NCBI GenBank assembly: GCA_035628645.1
Contig: DASPJL010000195.1
Span: 74,161 to 138,160 of the forward strand
Direction: 5' to 3'
DNA length: 64,000 bases
Origin: DASPJL01 sp035628645
GTDB lineage: Bacteria; Bacteroidota; Bacteroidia; Cytophagales; Cyclobacteriaceae
Below are positions 1 to 8,926 of the stretch, in pieces. The stretch's first letter is position 1, and each line of letters opens with the position of its first letter. The position numbers and the translations under genes were made by a program. A model generated the notes under the pieces. It did no database searches. It had not been told where the DNA came from and saw nothing but the letters and a program-made list of their open reading frames with translations.

Positions 1-411
1 AACTATACAAGATGGTTCACCGATTTCTATCCTGGTTTCCCTGGAGCTGCTATGAGTAACGATGCTTTATACAATTCATGGACTCCAACAAATACGGGTG
101 CTAAAACTCCAATCCTAGAAAATGTTTCCAACTTTAGTACAAATAAAGAAGCAAATTCATATTACATGGAAAATGGATCGTATTTAAGAAACAGAAATCT
201 GCAAATTGGTTACAATCTTCCAGCCGGTATTGCCAGCAAAATAGGAATGGAAAGAGCGAAGATTTATATTCAGGGTACAAATTTATTTACCATTACTAAA
301 TACAAAGGATTGGATCCGGGTGTTAGTGGTGTGGATACCAATTTTGGTATTGATTATGGTAACTATCCTGTAGTTAGACAATTCCTTGTTGGGTTGAGCT
401 TGGGACTATAA
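1..411 (+). CDS. SusC/RagA-family TonB-dependent outer-membrane transporter, C-terminal end (partial)
   Basis: The reading frame is open from base 1 and gives the last 136 residues of a larger protein. The segment with YLRNRNLQIGYNLP, then RAKIYIQGTNLFTITKYKGLDPG, then a short beta-strand ending in FLVGLSLGL, is the usual end of SusC barrels, where a ligand is imported through the outer membrane using TonB energy. The gene directly downstream, 35 bases away, is a SusD partner, which supports the call. The substrate cannot be told from this end. The plug and carboxypeptidase-like domains lie outside the window. Confidence 0.9.
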   Translation, partial: NYTRWFTDFYPGFPGAAMSNDALYNSWTPTNTGAKTPILENVSNFSTNKEANSYYMENGSYLRNRNLQIGYNLPAGIASKIGMERAKIYIQGTNLFTITKYKGLDPGVSGVDTNFGIDYGNYPVVRQFLVGLSLGL

Positions 412-446
412 TAATTTTTGTTTATTAAAATATTAATAATTGAAAT

Positions 447-2228
447 ATGAAAAAATTTATAAAAAAAGGTTTTCTTTTACTGATACCTGCCGTAATGCTT
501 TCGGTTTGGTCATGTAAAGAGGAGTTTTTGGAGCAGGATCCACTCGGTCAGTTGAGTGATTCTGACGTTCAGACAAAACTAGGAGCCGAAGAATTGGTTA
601 TTGGTGCTTATGCAATGTTGGATGGGGTTTTCAATGGTAATGGCCCAGGACAATGGTCAGCTTCTGGTACTAACTGGGTTTACGGTAGCGTGGCAGGTGG
701 TGATGCTCACAAAGGTTCTAACCAAGGTGATCAATCTGATATCAATCCAATCGAGCGATACGAATACAATGCAACCAATCCATACTTTAATGCCAAATGG
801 CAAGCTGTATATCAAGGAGTAGGAAGGGCTAATGCGGCGATAAGGGCTATAAACGGATTAGATGAAGAAGCTATTTCTGCTGCTGACAAAAAGAGCTTAT
901 TGGCGCAGGCCATCTTTTTGAGAGGCCACTACCATTTCGAAGCAAAGAGAATGTGGAATAAAATTCCTTATGTAGATGAAACGGTTACTTATGCAGAAGG
1001 AAATTACAATGTGCCAAATACATTGCCAGATGCTGAAATTTGGGCTAAAATTCAGGCAGATTTTCAACATGCGTATGATAATTTAGATGGAACTCTTGCT
1101 GCACCATATAATCAGATTGGTCGTGTGAATAAATGGGCTGCGGGAGCTTACTTAGGTAAAGTTTTATTGTATCAGGGCAAACATGGCGAAGCCAAAGCTG
1201 TTTTTGATCAGGTAATTGCAAATGGTACGGACGCTACAGGAGATAAATACAAATTGGCTCCTCAATTCCATTATAATTTTAATGTTGCTTTTGAAAATGG
1301 CGCTGGATATGACGGAACTGAATCTGTGTTTGCAATTCAGGCTTCTTTAGCAGGCGGCGTTTATCTTGATGCTAATTATGACCTTATCTTAAATGGTCCT
1401 GCTGGTCCTGGCGCTCCGGGATGTTGTGGATTCTTTCAACCTAGCTTCGAATTAGCCAATTCATATAGGGTAAGTCCAGGAGGACTTCCTTTGACTCCTG
1501 CTGAGTATAATGGTGCTCAAAAACTAGTAACTGACTTTGGAATTGAGTCTAACCAGGCGTTTACTCCAGATGCAGGTCCATTAGATCCTCGTTTGGATTG
1601 GACAGTAGGTAGAAGAGGTATTCCTTATCTTGATTACGGTATCAACCCTGGAAACTCTTGGGTTCGTGATAGAAGTAATGCAGGGCCTTATGCTTCAATT
1701 AAACATATTCATTATAAAGGTGAACTAGGTGAAACTGCAGGTGGTGCAAGTTGGGGAGAACCGATTAATGCGCTTAATTATAATCTGATCAGGTTTGCAG
1801 ACGTGCTTTTAATGGCCGCTGAGTGCGAAATGGAAGCAGGAGACCCTAATGTAGCCCTGGGTTATGTTAATCAAATTCGTTTGAGAGCTTCCAATCCTGA
1901 TGGTTTTGTAAAAACGTTGGACGGTTCAGCTCCTGCTGCGAATTATGTAATTTCACAATATGCAGCAGGCTCTTTTGCTGACAAGACTTTTGGAGTAAAT
2001 GCTATCCGTTTCGAAAGAAAGCTTGAGCTTGCCATGGAAGGTCATAGATTCTTTGATCTTGTCAGGTGGGGTATTGCCGGAGAGGTGTTAAATGCTTATA
2101 TAGCTGTCGAGAACCAATATATTAATACATTAGATGGGGCATCATTTGATGAACCTACTGACAACTACTATCCTATTCCTCAAACCCAAATTGATTTACA
2201 AAATGGTGCTTTAGAGCAAAATAGATAA
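447..2228 (+). CDS. SusD/RagB-family nutrient-binding outer-membrane lipoprotein
   Basis: This 593-residue protein forms the surface lid of the SusC transporter encoded just upstream and captures the nutrient. A lysine-rich N-terminus and hydrophobic stretch end in WSC with the lipidated cysteine at residue 23. Family signatures are NAAIRAINGL, the helical segment QAIFLRGHYHFEAKRMW, LIRFADVLLMAAECEMEAG, and RFERKLELAMEGHRFFDLVRWG near the end, followed by YYPIPQTQID. An adjacent cysteine pair occurs in GAPGCCGFF at about residue 325. Length fits the family. It is followed by a strong terminator, so susC-susD end one transcription unit. The substrate is unknown. Confidence 0.95.
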   Translation: MKKFIKKGFLLLIPAVMLSVWSCKEEFLEQDPLGQLSDSDVQTKLGAEELVIGAYAMLDGVFNGNGPGQWSASGTNWVYGSVAGGDAHKGSNQGDQSDINPIERYEYNATNPYFNAKWQAVYQGVGRANAAIRAINGLDEEAISAADKKSLLAQAIFLRGHYHFEAKRMWNKIPYVDETVTYAEGNYNVPNTLPDAEIWAKIQADFQHAYDNLDGTLAAPYNQIGRVNKWAAGAYLGKVLLYQGKHGEAKAVFDQVIANGTDATGDKYKLAPQFHYNFNVAFENGAGYDGTESVFAIQASLAGGVYLDANYDLILNGPAGPGAPGCCGFFQPSFELANSYRVSPGGLPLTPAEYNGAQKLVTDFGIESNQAFTPDAGPLDPRLDWTVGRRGIPYLDYGINPGNSWVRDRSNAGPYASIKHIHYKGELGETAGGASWGEPINALNYNLIRFADVLLMAAECEMEAGDPNVALGYVNQIRLRASNPDGFVKTLDGSAPAANYVISQYAAGSFADKTFGVNAIRFERKLELAMEGHRFFDLVRWGIAGEVLNAYIAVENQYINTLDGASFDEPTDNYYPIPQTQIDLQNGALEQNR

Positions 2229-2241
2229 TAGTAAAATACTT

Positions 2242-2284
2242 TAAAAAAAGGACTTTTCCTGAAAAGGAAAGTCCTTTTTTTTTG
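2242..2284 (+). terminator. Rho-independent terminator after susD
   Basis: The arms GGACTTTTCC and GGAAAGTCC form a stem with one bulged base and a short A-rich loop, followed by a run of about ten T. It lies 14 bases after the susD stop and flanking A bases pair with the T run. Confidence 0.85.
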
Positions 2285-2360
2285 CCCCAATATTGCTCAT
2301 TTATAGATTATTAATCCGGCATAATATCTATTTTTATTAGTTTCCTCTTTTGCTTTTTTT

Positions 2361-2368
2361 TATTTTTG
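2361..2368 (+). promoter_or_regulatory. Possible -7 promoter element (TATTTTTG) before the first FG-GAP gene
   Basis: TATTTTTG fits the Bacteroidota -7 consensus TANNTTTG and sits 19 bases before the ATG at 2388, just after the susD terminator. No TTG is present at the expected -33 distance, so the call is tentative. Confidence 0.4.
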
Positions 2369-2387
2369 TTCCTTTATTTAAAAAAAT

Positions 2388-5300
2388 ATGAAAGCTAATC
2401 TTAATTTCTTTTTTCTTGGATTGAGTGTATTCTTAATTTTTTCCTGTAATCAGTCAAAGTCTACCTTATTTAAGCTCGTTTCATCTGAACATTCAGGAAT
2501 TGATTTTGAAAATACAATTTATGAAAGTGATTCTTTCAATGTTATCACCGAGGAATACATTTATAACGGAGGAGGAGTTGGAGTGGGGGATTTTAACAAT
2601 GATGGCTTCCCTGACCTTTATTTTACCGGAAATATGGTTTCTAATAAATTATATCTTAATGAGGGAAACCTACGGTTTAAAGATATTACTGAAGTGGCTA
2701 GGGTAAATGGTGAAGGAAAGTGGTGTTCAGGGGTAGCCGTAATTGATATTAACCAGGATGGATGGAATGATATTTATGTGGCGTCTACATTAAAAAAGGA
2801 CTCATTGAGTCGAAGGAACTTACTTTATGTTAATCAAGGTCTCAATGAAGAGAATATTCCGACCTTTAAGGAATCGGCTTCGGAATATGGAATAGCCGAC
2901 CATGGTAATTCCACAAATGCTGCTTTCTTTGACTATGATAAAGATGGGGATGTGGATCTGTACGTTTTGACGAACGTAATCAGCGAAAAAATTCCTGTAA
3001 TGTTTAGAGACCAAATTGTTGATGGAACTGCTGTCAACAATGACAGGCTTTACAGAAATAATGGGAATGGCACTTTTACAAATGTGTCTGTAGAAGCGGG
3101 AATTTTGATGGAAGGTTATGGACTTGGCGTTGCTATATCAGATATAAACCTTGATGGTTGGCCAGATATTTATGTAGCCAATGATTATATATCTAATGAC
3201 TTATTGTATATAAATAATCAGGATGGGACTTTTACAAATAAGATCACTGATTATATTAAACACACTTGTTTCTCTTCCATGGGGACTGATGTGGTAGACA
3301 TAAATAATGATGGTTTTGTTGACATCATTTCTTTGGATATGTTACCGGAAAACAACATAAGAAAAAAGATGATGGTAAAGGATAATAACTATATCACCTA
3401 TGTCAATTTTGACCGTTATAATTATCAGCATCAGTATGTTAGGAATGTTTTACAGTTAAATCAAGGGATGAGTCCTAGTGGTCATCCGGTTTTTAGTGAA
3501 GTGGGGCAATTTGCCGGAATTTATCAAACGGATTGGAGCTGGACTCCACTTGTTGCTGATTTTGATAATGACGGACTTAGAGATTTAATTGTTACAAATG
3601 GCTACCCCAAAGATGTTACTGACCGAGATTTTGCTGTTTATAGAGCAGGTAATGCCGGTGCTGTTTCAAGTAATCTTAAATTGGCTGGACTGGTTCCTGA
3701 AGTAAAAATTTCTAACTACGGATTCAAAAATAAAGGAAATGTAAACTTTGAGAACAACACCACAGACTGGGGGCTGGATGTTCCCTCTTTTTCCAACGGC
3801 GCTGTTTATGCTGATTTAGATAATGATGGTGATTTGGATGTGGTAATAAACAATATCAATCAAGAAGCCTTCTTATTTAAGAATCAACTGTATGATGTAA
3901 AATCTGAGGATCAAAATCATTTCCTAAGAATTGAATTGAAAGGGAATAATCCTAAAAGCAACATTTTGGGGACCAAGCTAAGAATTTGGTATGACAATGG
4001 GAAGACCCAGTTTTACGAGCACTCTCCATATAGGGGATATCTTTCAACCATTGAAAATGCGGCACATTTTGGACTAGGTACATCTAATGATATTGATTCG
4101 ATTCAAATTTATTGGCCCAATGGTGATTATCAGTTTTTAACAAATGTGAAAGCAGACCAAAAGATTGTTATAGACCAAAAATCCAGTGGGCAAAAATTAG
4201 CTTTTCAACCTGCTAACTCATCTAATACCCCTCATTTTAAGGAAGTTTCCTCTGAGTTTAATATTAAACTCAAACATAAGGAAGCAGATAGAATAGACTT
4301 TAACTTACAAAGAACAATGCCTCATAAGCTTTCCCAGTTAGGGCCGGGTATATCTGTAGGAGATATTGATGGCAACGGCTTGGACGACTTTTATTTGGGA
4401 GGTTCTGCTGGCAAAAAGGGATGTTTTTTTATTCAATCAGATAATGGAACTTTTACTTTGGATTCTTTAAGAATTCAGGACAATATGCATAGTCAGGAGG
4501 ATATGGGAAGTTTATTTTTTGATGCAGATAGTGACAATGATTTGGACCTTTATGTAGTTAGCGGAAGTTATGAATTTGATTCAGAGTCCCCTCTTCTAGT
4601 GGATAAATTTTACAGAAATTCAGGGAAAGGCTTTTTTGCTTTGGATACCACTGCAATTCCAGAAGTTGCCTCATCAGGTTCATGTGTCAGGGCAGCAGAT
4701 TTTGATAAAGATGGGGATTTGGATCTGTTTGTAGCGGGTAGAGTGATTCCTGCCAAATATCCCATGGCGCCTTCTAGTTATATTTTGAAGAATGATGGTG
4801 GAAAATTTATTGATGCCACTAAAGACATTTGCCCTGGGTTAACAAATTTGGGAATGGTAAGCGACGCGCTTTGGACTGATTTTGATAATGATAATCAAAT
4901 AGATTTAATTATTGCTGGGGAATGGATGCCTATTACTTTTTACAAAAACTCAAGTGGGGTATTAAAGAATGTAACGGAACAATCTGGTATCGGAGAGTTA
5001 ATAGGGTGGTGGAACAGTTTAAGTCCAGGGGATTTTGATAATGATGGTGACATGGATTATTTAGCAGGAAATTTAGGGCAAAACACACACTATACAGCTT
5101 CAAAGGAACATCCGTTAAGTGTTTATGCTAAAGATTTTGATAATAATGGAAGGTTTAAAGCAATATTAAGCTGTTATATAAAAGATGATAAGGGGGAAAT
5201 GAAGCCTTTTCCAATGCCTACACGAGATGATTTGGTTATTCAAATGCCTTCTATAAAAAAGAAGTTTTCCACTTACGGAGCATATTCAACTGCAACAATA

Positions 5301-5942
5301 AATGAAGTGCTAACTCCTGCTGAAAGAGAAGGAGCCATTATTTTAAGCGCTAATTATTTTTCTTCCAGCTATATAGAGAATCTGGGAGCGGGTAAGTTTA
5401 AAATAACTGAATTACCACAAGAGGTTCAGTACGCTCCTGTTTTTGGTATGATTAGTAACGATTTTGACAACGATGGAAATCTTGACGCATTGATTGTAGG
5501 AAACGATTATGGAACTGAAGTTTTCACCGGAAGATACGATGCCATGATTGGTTTGTATTTAAAAGGAGATGGGAAAGGGAAATTCTCTTCAATACCGGTA
5601 TCCAAAAGTGGTTTTTTTGTAGACGGAGATGCAAAAGGAATGGCTGAACTTTATACGAAAAAAGGTGAAAAACTAATTATTGTTACTCAAAACAGAGATA
5701 GCCTTAAAGTTTTTTCTAAAATTGGAAAGGCCAAAGAGGTAAATAATCCGAATATTCTACCTCTTAATAGTAATGATTCATGGGCAGAATTAACATTTAA
5801 CGATGGGAAAAAACAGAAGGTGGAGTTCTATTATGGATCTACATACCTGTCCCAGTCTTCCAGAAAATTTGAGATACAGCCTAATCTTGAATCTATAGAT
5901 ATATTTCAATTTTCAGGCGAAAAACGAACAATTAAATTTTAA
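2388..5942 (+). CDS. FG-GAP/VCBS repeat lipoprotein with ASPIC/UnbV domain (CRTAC1-like)
   Basis: This 1184-residue protein has a signal peptide ending in FSC (cysteine 20), so it is probably a lipoprotein. It holds about fourteen calcium-loop-like repeats of the form DxNxDGxxD (for example DFNNDGFPDLY, DYDKDGDVDLY, DFDNDGDMDYL), as in integrin-type beta-propellers. Between two blocks of repeats lies an ASPIC/UnbV segment (ILGTKLRIWYDNG through IQIYWPNGDYQ, about residues 525-590). The sentence-like motif VTNGYPKDVTDRDF is typical of Bacteroidota members. Such proteins often sit beside SusCD pairs, but their function is not established. The next gene starts 6 bases after its stop and is a shorter FG-GAP protein. 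Confidence 0.88.
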   Translation: MKANLNFFFLGLSVFLIFSCNQSKSTLFKLVSSEHSGIDFENTIYESDSFNVITEEYIYNGGGVGVGDFNNDGFPDLYFTGNMVSNKLYLNEGNLRFKDITEVARVNGEGKWCSGVAVIDINQDGWNDIYVASTLKKDSLSRRNLLYVNQGLNEENIPTFKESASEYGIADHGNSTNAAFFDYDKDGDVDLYVLTNVISEKIPVMFRDQIVDGTAVNNDRLYRNNGNGTFTNVSVEAGILMEGYGLGVAISDINLDGWPDIYVANDYISNDLLYINNQDGTFTNKITDYIKHTCFSSMGTDVVDINNDGFVDIISLDMLPENNIRKKMMVKDNNYITYVNFDRYNYQHQYVRNVLQLNQGMSPSGHPVFSEVGQFAGIYQTDWSWTPLVADFDNDGLRDLIVTNGYPKDVTDRDFAVYRAGNAGAVSSNLKLAGLVPEVKISNYGFKNKGNVNFENNTTDWGLDVPSFSNGAVYADLDNDGDLDVVINNINQEAFLFKNQLYDVKSEDQNHFLRIELKGNNPKSNILGTKLRIWYDNGKTQFYEHSPYRGYLSTIENAAHFGLGTSNDIDSIQIYWPNGDYQFLTNVKADQKIVIDQKSSGQKLAFQPANSSNTPHFKEVSSEFNIKLKHKEADRIDFNLQRTMPHKLSQLGPGISVGDIDGNGLDDFYLGGSAGKKGCFFIQSDNGTFTLDSLRIQDNMHSQEDMGSLFFDADSDNDLDLYVVSGSYEFDSESPLLVDKFYRNSGKGFFALDTTAIPEVASSGSCVRAADFDKDGDLDLFVAGRVIPAKYPMAPSSYILKNDGGKFIDATKDICPGLTNLGMVSDALWTDFDNDNQIDLIIAGEWMPITFYKNSSGVLKNVTEQSGIGELIGWWNSLSPGDFDNDGDMDYLAGNLGQNTHYTASKEHPLSVYAKDFDNNGRFKAILSCYIKDDKGEMKPFPMPTRDDLVIQMPSIKKKFSTYGAYSTATINEVLTPAEREGAIILSANYFSSSYIENLGAGKFKITELPQEVQYAPVFGMISNDFDNDGNLDALIVGNDYGTEVFTGRYDAMIGLYLKGDGKGKFSSIPVSKSGFFVDGDAKGMAELYTKKGEKLIIVTQNRDSLKVFSKIGKAKEVNNPNILPLNSNDSWAELTFNDGKKQKVEFYYGSTYLSQSSRKFEIQPNLESIDIFQFSGEKRTIKF

Positions 5943-5948
5943 TATTCG

Positions 5949-7559
5949 ATGATTGAAAGAAGAATCCTGTTGTCCTTAATTCTGTTTACCTTTTTTATTA
6001 ACTGTAAGTCGAAAAAAGAAGAAAGCGGGTCTGATAAAACCATTGAATATGTAGTAGGCACAGATACCCTTGTTATTCCAAAAGAAACGAAAACATTGGA
6101 TGGGAAGCAGTTATCTATGATCTATTGCCAGCAATGTCATACATATCCTGATCCCGCTTTTTTGGAAAAGGACGTATGGGAAAAAGGCATCTTACCTCGG
6201 ATGGGATTAAGACTGGGAATCGACCATCAAGAGCTTAATCCCCTTAATGGATTAAGTTTTAAGGAAATGGAGATTATATATGCCGCCCGTATTTTTCCAA
6301 CAAAGCCTTTAATCTCCAAAGAAGATTGGAATAAAATTGTTAAATATTATACAACACAAGCCCCAGATAGTATTGCTCACCCAGAAAAAAGAGATGCCAA
6401 AAGCGGCTTAAAAAGTTTCAATGTCATTATTCCTAAATTCAATTATACAGAACCTGTAGATGTGTCTCTTTTGAAATTTGATTCATTAAGTTCTACGTTT
6501 TATGTTGGGGATTCAGATAAAAAGCTAAGCATTTTGAACAATAAAGGGGAACATATAAATACTTTAGAAACAAAAAGTCCTGCAGTAGATATAGAGGTAA
6601 GAAATGGCGAAGGGTTTTATGTTTTGAATATAGGAAATCTTTCACCTACAGATTTGCCTACGGGTTTGTTCAGTACTGTGATAAATGGAAAAAAGTTTGG
6701 GAGTTTGAGCAGGGTTCTTTTGGGTGGATTGAAGAGACCTGTTGATTTTTCAATTGGAAAACTAAATGAAGATACTTTGCCGGACATCGTCGTTTCGAGT
6801 TTTGGATTTTATACGGGATCATTATCTTGGTATGAAAATAAAGGTGTGGATACCTATAAAGAACATGTATTAAGAGCTAAACCCGGCGCCCAGAAAACCA
6901 TTATTAAAGATTTAAATAATGATGGGTTAATAGATATCGTTGCGTTAATGTCTCAGGGGGATGAAGGAATATTTGCATATTACAATCAGGGTAGCGGAAA
7001 ATTTAAAGAAGAGAATCTCTTGCGGTTTTCTCCTATTAATGGATCCAATTATTTTGATTTGGTTGATTTTAATAAAGATGGTTTCTTAGATATTTTATAC
7101 GTCAATGGTGATAATGCAGATTATTCATATTCTTTAAAAAGTTATCATGGCATTTCAATTTATTTGAATGACGGAAAGAACAATTTCCAAAGAAAATGGT
7201 TTTATCCATTGTACGGAGCGTCTAAAGCAATAGCCAGTGATTTCGACAAGGACGGGGATTTGGATATTGCGGCGATTGCGTTTTTCGCGGATTTTGAACA
7301 TGATAATCCACTTCCATTTGTTTATCTTAAAAATGAGGGAGAATATAATTTTGTTGCTTCTACACTTGAAGACCCGTTGATAGGGAGATGGTTAACAATG
7401 GAAAGCGGAGATTTTGACAAAGATGGAGATGAAGACATAGCACTTGGAAAGTATATAACTTCTCCCTCCCCAGTTCCTATAGAGTTATTGAAAAAATGGA
7501 GAGAATCAAGTCCTTATATATTAATACTTGATAATAAATTGAAAAGAAAAAGTAATTGA
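5949..7559 (+). CDS. FG-GAP repeat lipoprotein with a c-type haem-binding motif
   Basis: The 536-residue product has a hydrophobic leader ending in FINC (cysteine 19), fitting a lipoprotein. A single CxxCH motif, CQQCH, lies at residues 60-64 and is followed by HTYPDPAFLEKDVWEKGILPRMG, which resembles a small mono-haem cytochrome c domain; methionine in PRMG could be the distal ligand. The rest holds at least four propeller-type calcium loops (DLNNDGLIDIV, DFNKDGFLDIL, DFDKDGDLDIA, DFDKDGDEDIA). It is probably translated together with the larger FG-GAP gene, six bases upstream. Haem attachment is inferred from the motif only. A redox or electron-transfer role at the cell envelope is possible but unproven. 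Confidence 0.8.
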   Translation: MIERRILLSLILFTFFINCKSKKEESGSDKTIEYVVGTDTLVIPKETKTLDGKQLSMIYCQQCHTYPDPAFLEKDVWEKGILPRMGLRLGIDHQELNPLNGLSFKEMEIIYAARIFPTKPLISKEDWNKIVKYYTTQAPDSIAHPEKRDAKSGLKSFNVIIPKFNYTEPVDVSLLKFDSLSSTFYVGDSDKKLSILNNKGEHINTLETKSPAVDIEVRNGEGFYVLNIGNLSPTDLPTGLFSTVINGKKFGSLSRVLLGGLKRPVDFSIGKLNEDTLPDIVVSSFGFYTGSLSWYENKGVDTYKEHVLRAKPGAQKTIIKDLNNDGLIDIVALMSQGDEGIFAYYNQGSGKFKEENLLRFSPINGSNYFDLVDFNKDGFLDILYVNGDNADYSYSLKSYHGISIYLNDGKNNFQRKWFYPLYGASKAIASDFDKDGDLDIAAIAFFADFEHDNPLPFVYLKNEGEYNFVASTLEDPLIGRWLTMESGDFDKDGDEDIALGKYITSPSPVPIELLKKWRESSPYILILDNKLKRKSN

Positions 7560-7595
7560 TTCTAATTATGCTGAAGAAAAAAGGAAATCCTATAC

Positions 7596-7625
7596 TTGAA
7601 GTTTTCTTTCCTTAATATATTTTTG
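7596..7625 (+). promoter_or_regulatory. Promoter of efp (TTG-N19-TATTTTTG)
   Basis: TTG at 7596-7598 and TATTTTTG at 7618-7625 are separated by 19 bases, matching the Bacteroidota -33/-7 promoter form. The efp ATG follows 15 bases later, implying a very short leader. Confidence 0.65.
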
Positions 7626-7639
7626 AATAAAAATCAATT

Positions 7640-8200
7640 ATGGCGAATACATCTGATTTATCGCGTGGAGCTTTTATTAGATATAACGGAGAATTGGTAG
7701 TAGTCCTTGAATATGAACATAGGACCCCGGGAAATCTTCGTGCTTTTTATCAAGTTAAAATGCGAAATGTAAGAAGCGGAAAGCTTGTCGAAAACCGTTT
7801 TAGAGCAGGAGAAGATATCGAGTTTGTCAGGGTTGAGGTAAAACCACACCAATTTCTTTATAGAGAAGGCGACAATTTGGTCTGTATGGATAATGAAACC
7901 TTCGAGCAAATATATGTGCCTCAGGAATATTTTGGGAGTTCAGCGGCTTTCTTAAAAGAAGAGATGATCGTAAATATATCTTTTGAAGGTGATTCTCCAA
8001 TTTATGCCGAAGCGCCCAATTTTGTAGAATTGGAAGTCACTTATACAGAACCCGGAATTAGGGGAGATACGGCAACAAAGACGTTAAAACCTGCTACAGT
8101 AGAAACCGGAGCAAAAATCCTGGTACCTTTATTTATAGATATTGGAGAAAAGGTCCGGATTGATACTCGGACAGGTGAGTATATGGAAAGAGTAAAATAA
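7640..8200 (+). CDS. efp: Translation elongation factor P
   Basis: EF-P binds between the P and E sites of the ribosome and relieves stalling at proline runs. The 186-residue length is normal, and the three-domain signatures are present, including VTYTEPGIRGDTATKTLKPATVETG and the C-terminal IDTRTGEYMERVK. The domain I loop reads EHRTPGNLRAF: the residue equivalent to E. coli Lys34 is Asn32, so neither lysine nor arginine is available for the known tip modifications. The loop arginine at position 28 and the TPG turn are kept. The gene has its own promoter and terminator and is therefore monocistronic. Confidence 0.95.
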   Translation: MANTSDLSRGAFIRYNGELVVVLEYEHRTPGNLRAFYQVKMRNVRSGKLVENRFRAGEDIEFVRVEVKPHQFLYREGDNLVCMDNETFEQIYVPQEYFGSSAAFLKEEMIVNISFEGDSPIYAEAPNFVELEVTYTEPGIRGDTATKTLKPATVETGAKILVPLFIDIGEKVRIDTRTGEYMERVK

Positions 8201-8208
8201 TCAGTAAT

Positions 8209-8230
8209 GCCAGTTTAGCTGGCTTTTTTT
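8209..8230 (+). terminator. Terminator after efp
   Basis: GCCAG and CTGGC form a 5-bp stem with loop TTTAG, followed by seven T. It lies eight bases after the efp stop codon and ends just before the next start codon. Confidence 0.8.
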
Positions 8231-8238
8231 ATAGACAT

Positions 8239-8919
8239 ATGAGAACTCTAGTTAAAATTTTTTTACTGAATTTGATTCTGGTAATTTTTGTTCAATGTAA
8301 AAATCAGAATAAGGCAGGCGAAGGACAAAAAGAGACACAAGATTCTGATACTAAAGCAGCAGATGCTGCACAAAAAATGATTTTATTTTATGGAAATAGC
8401 ATTACAGCCGGATATGGTCTGGATTTGTCTGAGGCATTTCCCGCATTAATTCAAAAGAAAATAGATTCCTTAGACCTTAACTATAAAGTAATAAATGCTG
8501 GCGTAAGCGGGGAAACTAGCTCGGCAGGTCTAAATAGATTGGATTGGGTGCTTAAACAAAAAGTAGACATTTTTGTTTTGGAACTAGGCGCAAATGATGG
8601 CTTGAGAGGAATAAAACTTGAAGAAACGAAAAGGAATTTACAAGGAATTATAGATAAAGTGAAGGCTGAAAACCCTCAAGTAAAAATTGTGTTAGCTGGA
8701 ATGGAAATGCCTCCAAGCATGGGAAAGGAATATACAATGGAGTTTAGGCAGATGTATAAAGACCTTGCCTCTGAAAATAAAGTCTATTTTATACCTTTCT
8801 TGCTGGAAGGGGTAGGGGGTGAACCAACATTAAATTTACCTGATGGTATACACCCTACTGCAGAAGGACATCAAATCCTTTCTGAAAATGTTTGGAAGGT
8901 CCTCAAGGATATCCTTTAA
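8239..8919 (+). CDS. SGNH/GDSL esterase, TesA-like lipoprotein
   Basis: The 226-residue product has a hydrophobic leader ending in FVQC (cysteine 20), suggesting lipid anchoring, then a Lys/Glu-rich linker. Block I is FYGNSITAGYGL with the nucleophile Ser54; block II glycine lies in INAGVSGETS; block III is LGANDGLRG; block V DGIHPTAEGH supplies the Asp and His. This is the layout of E. coli TesA (lysophospholipase L1, acyl-ester hydrolase), except that the usual GDS is GNS. The natural substrate is not known. The stop lies 7 bases from the convergent J-protein gene. Confidence 0.88.
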   Translation: MRTLVKIFLLNLILVIFVQCKNQNKAGEGQKETQDSDTKAADAAQKMILFYGNSITAGYGLDLSEAFPALIQKKIDSLDLNYKVINAGVSGETSSAGLNRLDWVLKQKVDIFVLELGANDGLRGIKLEETKRNLQGIIDKVKAENPQVKIVLAGMEMPPSMGKEYTMEFRQMYKDLASENKVYFIPFLLEGVGGEPTLNLPDGIHPTAEGHQILSENVWKVLKDIL

Positions 8920-8926
8920 GATTTTG

